Of a DNA stretch of 64,000 bases, positions 25,670 through 37,335 are shown in pieces. Within the stretch, counting starts at the first letter, position 1, and each line of letters opens with the position of its first letter. Where the stretch lies: positions 62,001 through 126,000 of the forward strand of contig BGZK01001466.1 in NCBI GenBank assembly GCA_005406025.1, in the 5' to 3' direction. Both the position numbers and the translations under genes were made by a program. The notes under the pieces were generated by a model. That model was not told where the DNA came from, made no database searches, and was given only the letters and a program-made list of their open reading frames with translations. This DNA is from Eumeta japonica (lineage: Eukaryota > Arthropoda > Insecta > Lepidoptera > Psychidae).

Positions 25670-27920
25670 AGTATATTTATGTTTGGGTAATAATGAAAAT
25701 ATTACTTCTCAAAAAACTTGTCTTTTAAATAATTATAACCCGCTCAAGTTGCTAAAATCAAGGCGTCTACAGCTTACTGCGTGATCTGTGCCATAACAGA
25801 TGCAATTGTATACCACTTAACTACCAAACAGCCAGCTGTGTTACAGAGTTCCTAACAGAACGCATTAACGAGGGACGCACCGGCTGTTCGTAACTACTTG
25901 ACGTCGCACCGATGCTGGTAAGCATTGCACACTCCATCGTCTGCCTGTGTCATACGATACTCGTTCTGCCTCCATCGCCTTTAATGGCTACGCGCGTTGG
26001 CAGGTTTAAAAAAACCTGACAAGTTCGAACTGAACTTGCGTGTAGAGGGTCCCGTACGATAAATATGTAATCAATCATGTTATTTTTTAAATTTGTACCG
26101 AATTCGTTTGTGGTAGCTAAAACGACCGCGAACGTAACTTTATCACAATGCGAAGAGATTCACTACATTATTATAAAACTATAGTTTTCTTACAGGTTCT
26201 CCTGTGTTTCATAAAATATTTTCTGCATTTAATAAAATAGTTTCAAAATTTCGGATACAAGCGGAGAAGAAGGGCCATTTTTCATTTATTGTATTAAATA
26301 AATTTATCCATTTTGAAATAAGAACGTAGAGAAATTATATTTGAGGCTCACAAGTTTTTTTATTCGATACGTCATACTTTACAGTTCTCAATTTTACTAT
26401 ATTTTTCTTAATTTTCTTCCCGAAAGTGATACCCATATTCATAACTCATTTGTATACATCAAATGTATCTTGAAGTCTTAGGAATTCAAATGTGTACCAA
26501 TTTTTTGACTTTTAATACACTCCTAGCAACCTGGTTGTGACAGGCGGACACAGTTTTTTCTTGCTCGGTACGGAACCCTGAAAATCTGGGAAAAAAAAGT
26601 CCATGCATATAAGAAATATTATTTGACGATAAAATCATATGATATATTACTCGGATTTCGACGGCTTCGCTCACTATCCTAGGCACATGTTATATCGTGA
26701 AAATGTTTTCCACGAAATAATTATCTCTGCGATGTTTCGTATATATTTTTATTCGATTTACGCCCACCTGTGGGCGTCGGCGTCGGAAAGGAGTGAGGAG
26801 GGTCTGGGGGAGGAGGGGGATAACTTGAACATGAATTCTTTTTCATATTCAATACCACTCTCTATTCATCGATTCGCCACCGTCGGGTAAAAAAGAGTAA
26901 ATCGTATCCCGATAACGAATTACGAACGGTAAAAACACAAACGGATTCTTTGTTGTCGGCTTCCAAGTCCCACCACTCACGAATGCCTCCTGGGAATGAC
27001 AAATCGATAATTATTTCTTCGTTCCAGGCAAGACGGAACTCGTCGATTGTAGCATTTATCAGCTGATTCAGCTAGCTGGCTCGGCAACCGAATCAATTTT
27101 AATTTTTAATTTTAATTTTTAATTAAAATCGATTCAGTTAATTCTCATAGTTTTCGTATCGTGAAATTCTTGAGTGGCGTTCACGTTTCGTCGCCGTTCG
27201 CCGAGAGCTTTAAGCTCGTCTCATTTGAGTTCATCAGAATGAACACGTCAATTGGTGAATACCCTGTTACTCAATGACTCTGTTCTAGGTAGTTCAACGG
27301 GCCATTCAGTAAATGTTTCGATTATAGGTTATAGGAAGGTTTGATAAATAAAATGTAATCAAGTTTATGTTCACTGTAATATATTGTCCTCTTTATTATA
27401 AGAGAGGTGTAACTAAACTGCGCCTAATGGAAACGTAGTAGAAATGTGGACTGGACGCATATTATTATACATGACGAATTTCATTTTTACGTACCGAATT
27501 CCGATGAAGGAATAAAGAAACCTTGTTACTATGTAAAATAGATTTATATTTTGTCGGACTACAACAGTAGTGCAACGATGGTACCTAAAATTTGACTGTT
27601 GAGAGGTGATTGCACGTGATACCAGACATTCGAGTTGGGTGAATCCACAGCTCCGGCATGATGGATGAACTCCACTCGGGAAGGTAAATATTCTGGTCTC
27701 TTGCTTTAATATGCCCTTGGTTGTCAGGGAGGTAGAGGAGGACATAGGGTACGAACAAATGATGCGTCTACGTCGACTATTAATCTGACTTTAACACTCA
27801 TTACGAAGATGTTAAACTTTATTGCATCACGAACACGGGCGGCTGGATTTGTGCAATACCACACTCTCAAAGAAAACGGACGTGAAGTAATCGTCTCCGT
27901 TGTTGTGATTTATTCAGTGA
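25670..27920. other. Noncoding, with GC-richer islands
   Basis: No gene supported. Segments 25770-26060, 26760-26820 and 27000-27260 are GC-richer and contain no known repeat that I recognise. A poly-'aatttt' tract lies at 27097-27125. A perfect-arm palindrome CGCCCAC-ct-GTGGGCG lies at 26761-26776. These may be regulatory DNA but nothing decisive is visible. Confidence 0.4.
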
Positions 27921-27929
27921 TTGCTAGTT

Positions 27930-28140
27930 CCGGTGGCCCCCTCTGTCATCCTATTCTCCCCTCTGTTAAATTGCTACCTCTCCACCACTCCAATCCCCTC
28001 ACCTTCAAATATCCAATTTTTAACTAAGAGGCCGACAGCGCACTTGTGACTCCTCTGAGGTTGCGAGTGTCCATGGATGGCGGTGACCATCTTACTCTTC
28101 GGCGACATGCAAACGGCAGTACGAAAGAAGCCTATCATTT
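27930..28140. repeat. Lepidopteran interspersed repeat, copy 2
   Basis: Contains 'ctaagaggccgacagcgcacttgtgactcctctgaggttgcgagtgtccatgg..ggcggtgaccat', collinear with 4690-4970 and 32220-32480. Confidence 0.6.
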
Positions 28141-28144
28141 CTGA

Positions 28145-28565
28145 AATTTATAGTACCCGGACAATCGAAGTTTGCTTCTCGTCTTTTGAGTTTACAGTCA
28201 AAATATGATAATTGCCCATGGGAAAAGTTGCTTATGTTCACTTACAAAAATAAATATTTAGATACACAATATACATGCATTACATTTATGTAAAATTTAC
28301 CTATTACTCGTTCTCAGATTGATAATATCACGTAGTACCACCTGTCTAGTGCATGTTATCTCGTGCCCTCTTTTATTGAGAACGATGCGTTAAGCCTATC
28401 TAGCATTTTGATACTAGATTAAACAGCACAGCAACAATACAATTACCTCAAAACTCCACGAGATGGCGCCATAAACAAACGCTTAGAAAATATTTAATGA
28501 TATTTTTCCAAAGGACACTAAGATAATGTAATAGGAAAGATATGTTTTGAACAGTTGAGCTGTCA
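28145..28565. mobile_element. 'acctggac' non-autonomous repeat, copy B
   Basis: Opens 'agtacccggacaatcgaagtttgct', then 'cagcaacaatacaattacctcaaaactccacgagatggcgcc', matching copy A at 25255-25665 in order and spacing. Confidence 0.65.
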
Positions 28566-28744
28566 CCAACAAAACTCATTAAATAAATACGTAAACGTAT
28601 ATATAGCAATTTAAAAACTATGTTAAGTCAATACTTAAAAAAACAATATACAATCGGTGAACATTCAGAGAGTGAACATACATGGAAGTAAAGAGCTAGA
28701 CTTCTTACAAGTTTATTTATTTTCGTAATGGTTTTATATTTGAT

Positions 28745-28870
28745 TGTGATTATGAGTGATTTTGGTTTGAAAAAGCTAGCTACTTTTAAATTTCTGGTTC
28801 GTTTTTCTTGAATAATAACTGCCTTACGAACGAGTGGTAATTTAAAAAAATGTGGGAAAATTTTGAACTA
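28745..28870 (+). repeat. Jockey-like LINE 3' tail, decayed
   Basis: 'agctacttttaaatttctggttcgtttttcttgaataataactgccttacgaacgagtggtaa' matches, with changes, the LINE 3' UTR at 44180-44245 ('..gttctt cttgaaggaaaactgccttccgaacgagcagtaaa'). Confidence 0.6.
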
Positions 28871-29399
28871 CGTTATCGTATCGTTTTAATTGCTACGACT
28901 CACTTTATATTGTAATCTACGGAACTGTGGTGTTTTGAATTTGAAAAGTTTGAACCATCCTGTTTTTTTCCTCGCTGCCAGCGCGTCAGCTGCAGTGACG
29001 CGGTCGTTGCGTAGCAAAAGTTTATATGTCCAAATCGGTGGCAAACAGGAAACAATGTTTCAACAAATTTTTGTTTTGAAGTATCGTGGTATGAATGACG
29101 AGGAAACACAACAAAAAAACAATTTGAGGATTCCGTATAACATTAATTGTGTACATAAATATTTCATTCAAAGCCTGTTTTGCCTGTTTCGATACGGCAT
29201 ATTGGTCCGGAAATTCGAAAACTTTTTCGTTTTTCCCTTTTCATATTTCTTTTAAATACACGAATCTTAAAAAATCTATATTTTTTTTGCGGGAGGTCGA
29301 AAAACGTTTTCCCGACGTCGTGTTACATTATTATCCATACTCCAACTGTAAATGTTAAAATATCGAAAAATAAATAAACGATATAACTACAAATTAATG

Positions 29400-29740
29400 A
29401 CTTTTCAGGTTTTTGGCCTTACCTGTGCTATACGACTTTGATTTTTAGTGAATTTCATAATTCTAGATCAACGTGAAGTATCCTATATGTTTTAATTAGT
29501 TTGCGAGTGTCGAGATATGTGTTAGAAATGGACGCAGTTTTTGATTGCGTTTACTGAGAATTTTGATTATTTTAGAACTTTGAGAGACCCCACTTATAAG
29601 TGTTTAGAATTGATCCCAACTTGATACCTCCACGCAATCTAGGGAAAAAGGGTCTTGAAAGACAGAGAGATACACAGAAGGACGGCGATGTGATCCTAAA
29701 TGGGTATCTTTTTAATGTACGGAACCCTAAAAATATTTCT
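29400..29740. repeat. Lepidopteran repeat ending 'acggaacccta'
   Basis: Ends 'gagagatacacagaaggacggcgatgtgatcctaaatgg..tacggaaccctaaaaa', a decayed form of the '(gacagacgg)n..gtacggaaccctaaaaa' end frequent in moths. Similar remnants are at 54600-54675 and 60580-60640. Confidence 0.55.
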
Positions 29741-29840
29741 TCCACATATCATTTTCATTTGATAACCCATTTTTGGAATGTCTATCATTACTATGGCAAA
29801 AACTTCAATAGTGTATAAGAACAAATCAAAAATCCTAATA

Positions 29841-31178
29841 CAGTGAGAAACGGCATGACACTTTTGATCGTATGACATTCAGTTACTTTAATTTTAGTGA
29901 CGGCTTTACACTTATGAGCGTATGGTATCATTCAGTTACTTTAATTTTAGTGACGGCTTTACACTTATGAGCGTATGTTATCATTCAGTTACTTTAATTT
30001 TAGTGACGGCTTTACACTTATGAGCGTATGATATCATTCAGTTACTTTAATTTTAGTGACGGCTTTACATATGAGCGTATGTTATCATTCAGTTACTTTA
30101 ATTTTAGTGACGGCTTTACACTTATGAGCGTATGTTATCATTCAGTTACTTTAATTTTAGTGACGGCTTTACACTTATGAGCGTATGATATCATTCAGTT
30201 ACTTTAATTTTAGTGACGGCTTTACACTTATGAGCGTATGATATCATTCAGTTACTTTAATTTTAGTGACGGCTTTACACTTATGAGCGTATGTTATCAT
30301 TCAGTTACTTTAATTTTAGTGACGGCTTTACACTTATGAGCGTATGTTATCATTCAGTTACTTTAATTTTAGTGACGGCTTTACACTTATGAGCGTATGA
30401 TATCATTCAGTTACTTTAATTTTAGTGACGGCTTTACATATGAGCGTATGATATCATTCAGTTACTTTAATTTTAGTGACGGCTTTATACTATGAGCATG
30501 ATATCATTCAGTTACTTTAATTTTAGTGACGGCTTTACACTTATGAGCGTATGTTATCATTCAGTTACTTTAATTTTAGTGACGGCTTTACACTTATGAG
30601 CGTATGTTATCATTCAGTTACTTTAATTTTAGTGACGGCTTTACACTTATGAGCGTATGATATCATTCAGTTACTTTAATTTTAGTGACGGCTTTACACT
30701 TATGAGCGTATGATATCATTCAGTTACTTTAATTTTAGTGACGGCTTTACACTTATGAGCGTATGATATCATTCAGTTACTTTAATTTTAGTGACGGTTT
30801 TACACTTATGAGCGTATGATATCATTCAGTTACTTTAATTTTAGTGACGGCTTTACACTTATGAGCGTATGATATCATTCAGTTACTTTAATTTTAGTGA
30901 CGGCTTTACACTTATGAGCGTATGATATCATTCAGTTACTTTAATTTTAGTGACGGCTTTACACTTATGAGCGTATGATATCATTCAGTTACTTTAATTT
31001 TAGTGACGGCTTTACACTTATGAGCGTATGATATCATTCAGTTACTTTAATTTTAGTGACGGCTTTACACTTATGAGCGTATGATATCATTCAGTTACTT
31101 TAATTTTAGTGACGGCTTTACACTTATGAGCGTATGTTATCATTCAGTTACTTTAATTTTAGTGACGGCTTTACACTT
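29841..31178. repeat. Satellite-like tandem array, 53-bp unit, about 25 copies
   Basis: Head-to-tail array of the 53-bp unit 'cattcagttactttaatttt / agtgacggctttacac / ttatgagcgtatgatat'. The marker cggcttta first occurs at 29901 and last at 31166, giving 24 intervals that total 24 x 53 after three short deletions (two of 2 bp, one of 3 bp). The first copy (29841-29880) is diverged and the last is cut at 'ggctttacactt'. Copies are nearly identical. The main variant is one base in gtatg(A/T/G)tatc, plus the deletion copies. There are no unique spacers and no conserved ORF. Confidence 0.97.
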
Positions 31179-31439
31179 CGAAATATTTCATCGCACAAAC
31201 GATTACAATTCGTGAAATGATGTTTAGTCAGTATCGGGGGCATATTCTGCGCCCGACAAAATACCAAATCCGTTTGAAACTTTGATTTCTGGTCGAATCT
31301 AATACTAGGGATTTTTGATTACATTTGATACAATTCATTTTAAGCCAGACCATCTGAGAATGCGTTATCTAATTCAGAATGCGTTAGTCTTTCAAATAAC
31401 CACAATGTGTATTCAATGATGTCACTCTTAGATTAGATA

Positions 31440-32015
31440 TGACATAATAATATAGTATATGTATATATAAAAATGGATATTTTGTGTATATGAGATCACG
31501 AAACTACGACACTGTTTGGCCATTTTTCGTCGAACTTGGCACCCTTAAGTTTTTTTTTATAGATAATGTTATGATGCAATGTAATTAAGCATTTGTTTTG
31601 GACTTCGTCCGCATGTTTGTATTAATGAACCGAACTTGATTCTGAATATTTTTTTACTAAAAAAAGTTATAATGTCTCCGAATAATGTAGCTTATGTTTT
31701 ATTTTGTTATTAGCATTTGTCCCGGTTTCGCACGAATTTGAAATGTAAGCAGTAGCGGTAAAGAAATTAGAAGCGGAATATGGAGCAGAATCGGGAGTCG
31801 GGACAGAGACTAGAACCAAAAACGGTACTTGGGTCGAATTCGAGTGTGGGACCGGAATTAGATTCAAGAGCGTGACCAAGATCGAAATCAGGAACAGCAT
31901 CGGTACCAAAACTGAAGAGGGAACATGATTGGCAGTAAGATCCACCAATGTAAAAGCTCAAAGAAAACATCCTATGTCCACACGGATGCGTCCGCGGGAG
32001 AAAGCTTGTATAGCA
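31440..32015. mobile_element. Non-autonomous lepidopteran element with GGAATC minisatellite
   Basis: Begins '..atgtatatataaaaatggatattttgtg..' with 'ggacttcgtccgcatg' at 31604. It contains a degenerate 6/12-bp minisatellite (31745-31935; units such as gaatcgggagtcgg, gaccggaatta) and ends '..cacggatgcgtccgcgggagaaagcttgta' near 31978-32012. The minisatellite produces spurious minus-strand frames (31667-31970). Confidence 0.65.
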
Positions 32016-32219
32016 CTTAGATACGGCGTCACATTATTAATATGTTGCGATAAGAATTTGAATGAATGTGCATCGAAAACTTAGTTTTCATACCCAGAAG
32101 TAACGTATGGTGTGTTATGTACCACACGCTTAATGCTATAGAGCTACGCTGTGGCTAACTCACCTTTGCAAAAATAGACTGGCTTGATCGGTGACATACA
32201 ATAAATACTCTCGCAGAAT

Positions 32220-32480
32220 ATAAATGTGAAGTAGCAGCTTCCGCTATTGCGCCTCGTCCAGTAAGTTAGAGTTCTAGTGATCATTTTCCTTCCATTAGAC
32301 ATCATATCCCTACCTAAAAGCACCGATGACCCACTCTCACCTCCATCAGATATTTTATTCTTTTTTAAAAGGCCAGCACCATACTAATGGTTTTCTCGGT
32401 TTGCGAGTGTCAATGGGCAACGGCAATCACCTACTCTTTTGCAGTACGCACGCTCGTTTGCCCTTTGAAATGCTATAACA
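32220..32480. repeat. Lepidopteran interspersed repeat, copy 3
   Basis: Contains 'gcctcgtccagtaagtta..ccttccattagacatcatatccct', then 'ggtttgcgagtgtcaatggg..acggcaatcacctactc..gctcgtttgcc', collinear with the copies at 4690 and 27930. Confidence 0.6.
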
Positions 32481-32764
32481 AACGTGTGGTTTAAACAACA
32501 ACCATATTATAACATTTACGACTGAGTAACCGACTTCATTACACCATGACTTAGGAAGTAGTTATGGTTTAATTTAAATTCGGCGACAAATTAAGCATTG
32601 TGTCGTGTCCACCGACGTATACACTCCTATCCATACCCATTATTCTCATTATAATGATATTAAATGTAAATGCGTGATATTCAGAAGACATAAGCTAATG
32701 TCAAAAACAATTACTGTCATGTGAATAATTTATATATGTTTGATCGAATATAATGAATTATTTA

Positions 32765-32835
32765 AATTGGAAATGAGCTACCCTAAAGTTTTTTGCTCGT
32801 ACTTCTTGAGGGTTAACTACCTTCGGTCGGTCGTG
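32765..32835 (+). repeat. Jockey-like LINE 3' tail fragment
   Basis: 'gagctaccctaaagttttttgctcgtacttcttgagggttaactaccttcgg' matches 44179-44225 of the LINE 3' end. Confidence 0.6.
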
Positions 32836-32929
32836 TGAATAAACTCAGAATGTGCTATGGAAAAAACCGTGCTCGGAGTCTGCTTGTTAGATCAGATTCG
32901 AACGTAACAAATACTCAGAAGGAAGCAAC

Positions 32930-33190
32930 CAATGGACATAACTCACAGAATCTGTAAGTCGAAGTAGGTTGGCCACATCGCCCGTAGACTTAATAACCAC
33001 AGGGGAAGAAACATCCGTGAGCGGCCACCACCATGGACATCGCAGCGTGGGATGGCTACCTCTAGATCTGACGACCTGGTAAAAGTTGCCTAGCGATTGT
33101 CGGTCGCGGGTGGCCCGAGGTCGTACGCCGTGGAAGGGTGGTTACGTCCGGCCAATGGCCAAGAAGAATGGCAGCAAGAGTGTGGACGAG
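32930..33190 (+). pseudogene. RTE-type LINE C-terminal fragment
   Basis: The translation shows VGHIARRLNN and, after frame shifts, SDDLVKVA and a Trp/Gln-rich end. This is the conserved C-terminal ..GHIARR......GRPP.RW.DDL...A..W motif of RTE-clade LINE proteins. An open frame at 33086-33316 runs through it and should not be taken as a gene. A minus-strand copy lies at 57275-57601. Confidence 0.75.
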
Positions 33191-33339
33191 CGAAGTCGAC
33201 GAATCGATGTTGTGCAGTACATTGACTGTTTTGAGTCATTTTTTTTTATATTCGCCGAAGGTACACAACAATACGTACACCGTTGTGTTAGAAACAAATT
33301 AGTATTCTGTCTTTAGGGGCAGCGGGATTGAAGTAATTC

Positions 33340-33660
33340 CATGGCAAAGTCGGGATTTCGTTATTATCCTCGAAAGCCTCTCGCGAGCGTCGACGTGTAA
33401 ACGCGAGAGGCGGCGACGGTCGCGTCGATACCGGCGCCCCCGCGCGGTCGCCATGGCGACGCGTCGCTTGGATACCGGCCGCGGTTAGGAGCCCGTCCGA
33501 CGCGAGCTGTTTATAAATAGACCCGTAATTATCAGGCGCGAAGTTGCGTTTGTTCGCCGTTCACACTGTTTTAGTTTGGATTTGTAACGCTTCAACCGTG
33601 TCAATGACGGGCTTCACTTCACCCTTTACACAGTTGGCGTTCTAAAGGTATCGCGCCTCA
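33340..33660 (+). promoter_or_regulatory. CpG-rich island with TATA box, candidate internal promoter
   Basis: This is the most GC- and CpG-dense stretch in the window, surrounded by AT-rich DNA. In order it holds inverted arms CCTCTCGCG / CGCGAGAGG (33377-33385, 33402-33410), a perfect 14-bp palindrome GTCGCCATGGCGAC (33447-33460) that fits the RFX X-box consensus, a TATAAATA at 33512-33519, and a possible initiator TCAG at 33532 or TTCAC near 33560. About 130 bp after the TATA box is a splice-donor-like AAAG|GTATCG at 33648. A short ATG frame at 33604 stops just before it, as an upstream ORF in a noncoding first exon might. It lies 17 kb upstream of the first Dgk exon seen, on the same strand. 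Linking it to Dgk is inference. It could serve another transcript or be a CpG-rich regulatory element. Confidence 0.45.
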
Positions 33661-34940
33661 TAAGTTGGGCTGGGCACAGGTAGAATAAGGGCTAATTAAT
33701 ATATATATATATATATATATATATTACAAACCCTGATATATACATACGACACATACATTCGAAAGTCGCATTAGATTGGACTAGGCACGATATCGTAAAT
33801 TAGAAATAAAATAAAATCAATACAAAAATAAAATAAAAATAACAAGAAATGTAAGCCTGTGAAGTTTCATTGCTATTCTTAGAGACTTGTAGAGTATACA
33901 AGAACGAATTCTGTTTATGCTCTTCCTTATCGACAATTTAAAACAATCACAGCTTAGGTTTGCAATAGAAACTTCTTAACACACATTTGTATCAAAGTCG
34001 AGATTTTTATAGTAGTTTACCTTCGCCTAAATGACTTTTGTCGCATTCGATTTTCTTTTCAGCTTATGAAAGCTGGGTTTATATTAAAAATATTATTAAA
34101 AATTTGTATTAAAACAAATTTTGAATAATATTTAAATTTAATGCTTCGTTGTATGTTATTCAGCAAATTGTATTTTATTTTCACTGCATTATGCTATGGA
34201 GCTTCAAATTGATTTGAGCTTTGTCTTTTCTACATGTGATCGTAGTAATTGTTTCTTATTTAAATAAATTAACAAAGTAAAAATAAAATTTTTCATGGAT
34301 CCCGATCATAGTTTGCGTTTTGTTAGTTAAAGAGTCTTTGTTGCAAACAGACGACTGATTAATTTATTTTATATTTAATTTTCACTTGCCGTTCCCATCC
34401 TCTTTGTTGTGCGTAAATTCAAATCAAGTAATAATAATTTCGATTTTATTGTTGCTATCGATTCTATTGTTTATTCCAATGCCAATACAAATGCCTATTT
34501 TGATTCTATTTTGTACGTTGCTGACACTTTTCTAGTATAATCATACATTTTGTTTCATAAGCAAAAGTATACGTCATATTTTGGAAATTATTAAATTTCA
34601 AATTTTTATTCCACTACGTTCAGTCGTTTGAAAGAACAGCTCAGACAAACAAATGGAGATACAAAATTTCATGAATATCAAGACATTTATTTATTAAAAA
34701 ATACTCGCTCTTTCTCATATAAAAGAATTGTATTACAGTATTATATTATAGAAATAATAACAGCTTTATTACAAAATTTATAATATTTACATTACGTTAA
34801 ATTATTATTTTGGAATCATGCTTCTTTAGATATATTACAGAAAAATAATGATAATGTAAATTTCGAATGTCACAAAATGCACATGCACTTTCAGCAAAAT
34901 TTTAACATTATGAAGTTAGACATTACAGAGAGGTATGGCT
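33661..34940. other. AT-rich stretch with (TA)n and a hairpin
   Basis: An (AT)n microsatellite lies at about 33697-33724. A hairpin with 19-bp arms (18 matches) lies at 34088-34106 / 34115-34133. Otherwise nothing recognised. Confidence 0.6.
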
Positions 34941-34954
34941 GCTTGGGAGTGAGG

Positions 34955-35110
34955 TATAATTAAAGTATTTTGCGATCTCTCTAAGACATTTGATTCTATA
35001 AATCAAAAAGTAATATGCGTACCACAAGGATCACGCTTGGTCCGTTTCTGTTTTTACTCTATATTAGATTATCCTGCGATTTCGTATCCGTGGAATTTAT
35101 TTCTAAAATT
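34955..35110 (+). pseudogene. Jockey-like LINE reverse transcriptase relic
   Basis: Reads VFCDLSKTFDSINQK (RT motif A, F.DLSKAFD..NH), then after a deletion of the intervening palm segment CVPQGSRLVRFCFYSI (GVPQGS.LGP.LF). The two motifs are normally about 60 codons apart but are adjacent here, so the relic has a large internal deletion. Confidence 0.65.
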
Positions 35111-36840
35111 AAGTAAATTTTTTAACTTACATTATTTTAATGTAAGAAAGTTTACATATTTCTCGTTGACACGAAATTTTTGAGATTATCGTAATCAAAT
35201 AGACAGAGTTGTTAAAAATAGTATTTAGCAAACAGTTTTTGGCGAATACTTAAAATTTGCTGACTTAACTGTTTTATAGTTTTATTATATTGTTAAAATA
35301 TATCCCTAAAGAGACCTACGATTTAGGAAAGATGAAATAGGTGTTCGGAAGAGAGAAAATAGGTGTATATCATATTCAGGAACTTTGAGAGTTCAGAAAT
35401 GTACTACGGAACAATTTAAAACTTTAAATTGATAGCAGTTAATTTGTGAACGCAATAATCGTCTATAGAGAAGTAACTCGTCTGCCATCTAATACTCGGC
35501 GAATAGTGTCGAACATTGTCTGAGTGTAAACAAATCATTTATGAAAACAAAGTCATAACATATGTCACTTCTAACGGAAACAAACAACATTCAAGCTGGT
35601 CTGGTATATTCCAACCAATCAAAGTGAGCAAAGATGTAAACAAACCACCATGCATTTCGAGATATAACAATATAGAGTGCTATTCTCTTTTTTCTAGGAC
35701 AGTTTTACTGTTATCGAATCATTTCGTGAATGACCTCAGTTCGTAACGACTTGTACAGATAAAAAATTATCTAGTCTTGTTAAGGATGTTCATTAGATAG
35801 TTTTTTTTAGAAATAACATATTGAAGTAATTTGAAATTACAAGGCAACAACTCAAATGTAGCGATGTAAACAAATTTTTTTCTAAAGCAGACAAATAGTA
35901 TATTGAAAAAACGGACCCGTTAATGAAAAACCAAAAAAAAAATACCTATTTCTCACTATGTAATGTAAGGCATGGAACTCGAACTATTTCAATACAGATA
36001 AAAGAAATATACTTCACTGATACTTCTGTAAATATCTGGCTTCAGTGAGGTTCCTGATGTCACAAAGTTGGTAAAAAGATCCAGTTCTAATACTTATGCA
36101 ATTAAAAGTATGCCAAAGGAGCGTGTAAATGTTTGTGATTATCTGCCAGATGTTAAGTGCAATATGTCGGTGGACAGGTATTAAGCTGTAGAGAAATTGA
36201 TGTGGCGCCTGAAAATATAAGTACCTTCTGCATTTTACCGTGTTGGATTTTTATACACGACAATTTAGCAAATTTTCAAATTATTTTTTTTATGATTTTC
36301 TGTACATTAATAGTCATTGATCGGCATCACAAACTATTTTATTATTTAAAATGAGAAATTCTTCTATAATTAAATACAACTTTATTATAATACTATTATT
36401 CTCATTATTAATTATTAATAAATAAATAAAATGAATATTAATGTTTTTATTATTGGGTATTGATTAAATTATATTATTTGCCCGCGAATCGAACATACCT
36501 ACTTAACTACATGACGTACTAACGCGTTCTTATATTAGTTTTTTGGGACCCAGGGTATGTCAAACATAACATAGCAGTTTACATATCCTGGTTTGCAGTT
36601 AGACGATGATATGTTAGAAAAAAATGTGTTATTTTAATGAATGTGTAGCTACTATATTTTGTCGGTCTGTTATATGTGTTTAAATATCATTACAAACTGT
36701 TGAAAAAACAATCATCGCAATTAAATATTTGTGTTAATGAAAAACATACTACACGAAATTGTATTATTTCGATCGGATTAGTAATCGAGATAAACTCCTT
36801 AGTGATGGTAATTCTATTTTTTAATACATTTCTAATCATA
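35111..36840. other. AT-rich stretch, nothing recognised
   Basis: Open frames at 35516-35746 and 36157-36354 have no motif. No supported gene or repeat. Confidence 0.5.
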
Positions 36841-37335
36841 AGTCCGATCTAATGATATTGCAACAGCGCCACAGTGGCTAATTCTCCACGTCAGTATTTT
36901 CCAATGATTTATCCGCTCTAATACAATTGAAGTGGTGCCACAGGGATGTCAATTCTTCACTAATCTTATAGTTATATATATATAAGATTAGTGAAGAATT
37001 ATATTTTTAGAATTAGTGAAGAAATTATATATATATCACGAGATCTCAGAAACTATAGGTTCAATTGACTTTTCACTAAGAATGACTTTTACGCGAGCGG
37101 AGCCGCGAGCTAAAAGCTACTTACATATATGAGCCAATGAGATTGAAGCATTAACCATGGTGATTGCAATTCTACACGTTAATATCTTCTTAATGATTAT
37201 CTGCTCCTATGAGATTGATGCAGCGCTGTATAGTGATTGTAATTCTCCATGTCAATATCTTTCTAATAGGATCGGAGTGGATACCAGTGTTCATACATTC
37301 TCCAGCGTTATACTTTGTCAGATATGAACAAGGCC
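36840..37335. repeat. Diverged tandem repeat interrupted by a palindromic insertion
   Basis: Four to five loose copies of a roughly 70-80 bp unit '(t/g)ccgctctaatgagattg.ag..gcgcca..gtgattgcaattctccacgtcaatatcttcctaatgatt' begin near 36843, 36911, 37130 and 37200. Between 36951 and about 37125 lies an insertion containing a perfect 20-bp-arm hairpin (36951-36970 / 36981-37000, arm aattcttcactaatcttata). The insertion ends '..acgcgagcggagccgcgagctaaaagct', the common lepidopteran repeat tail. Confidence 0.7.

Noticed and set aside
29841..31178. Regular repeat array that could be mistaken for a CRISPR array
   Set aside because: Units are continuous 53-bp tandem copies with no unique spacers, and the setting is a eukaryotic genome with transposons and introns.
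31667..31970. Two minus-strand frames with Ser/Pro/Asp-rich peptides
   Set aside because: They arise from a degenerate hexamer minisatellite.
33086..33316. 76-codon open frame as a gene
   Set aside because: It runs through an RTE LINE C-terminal relic read partly out of frame.
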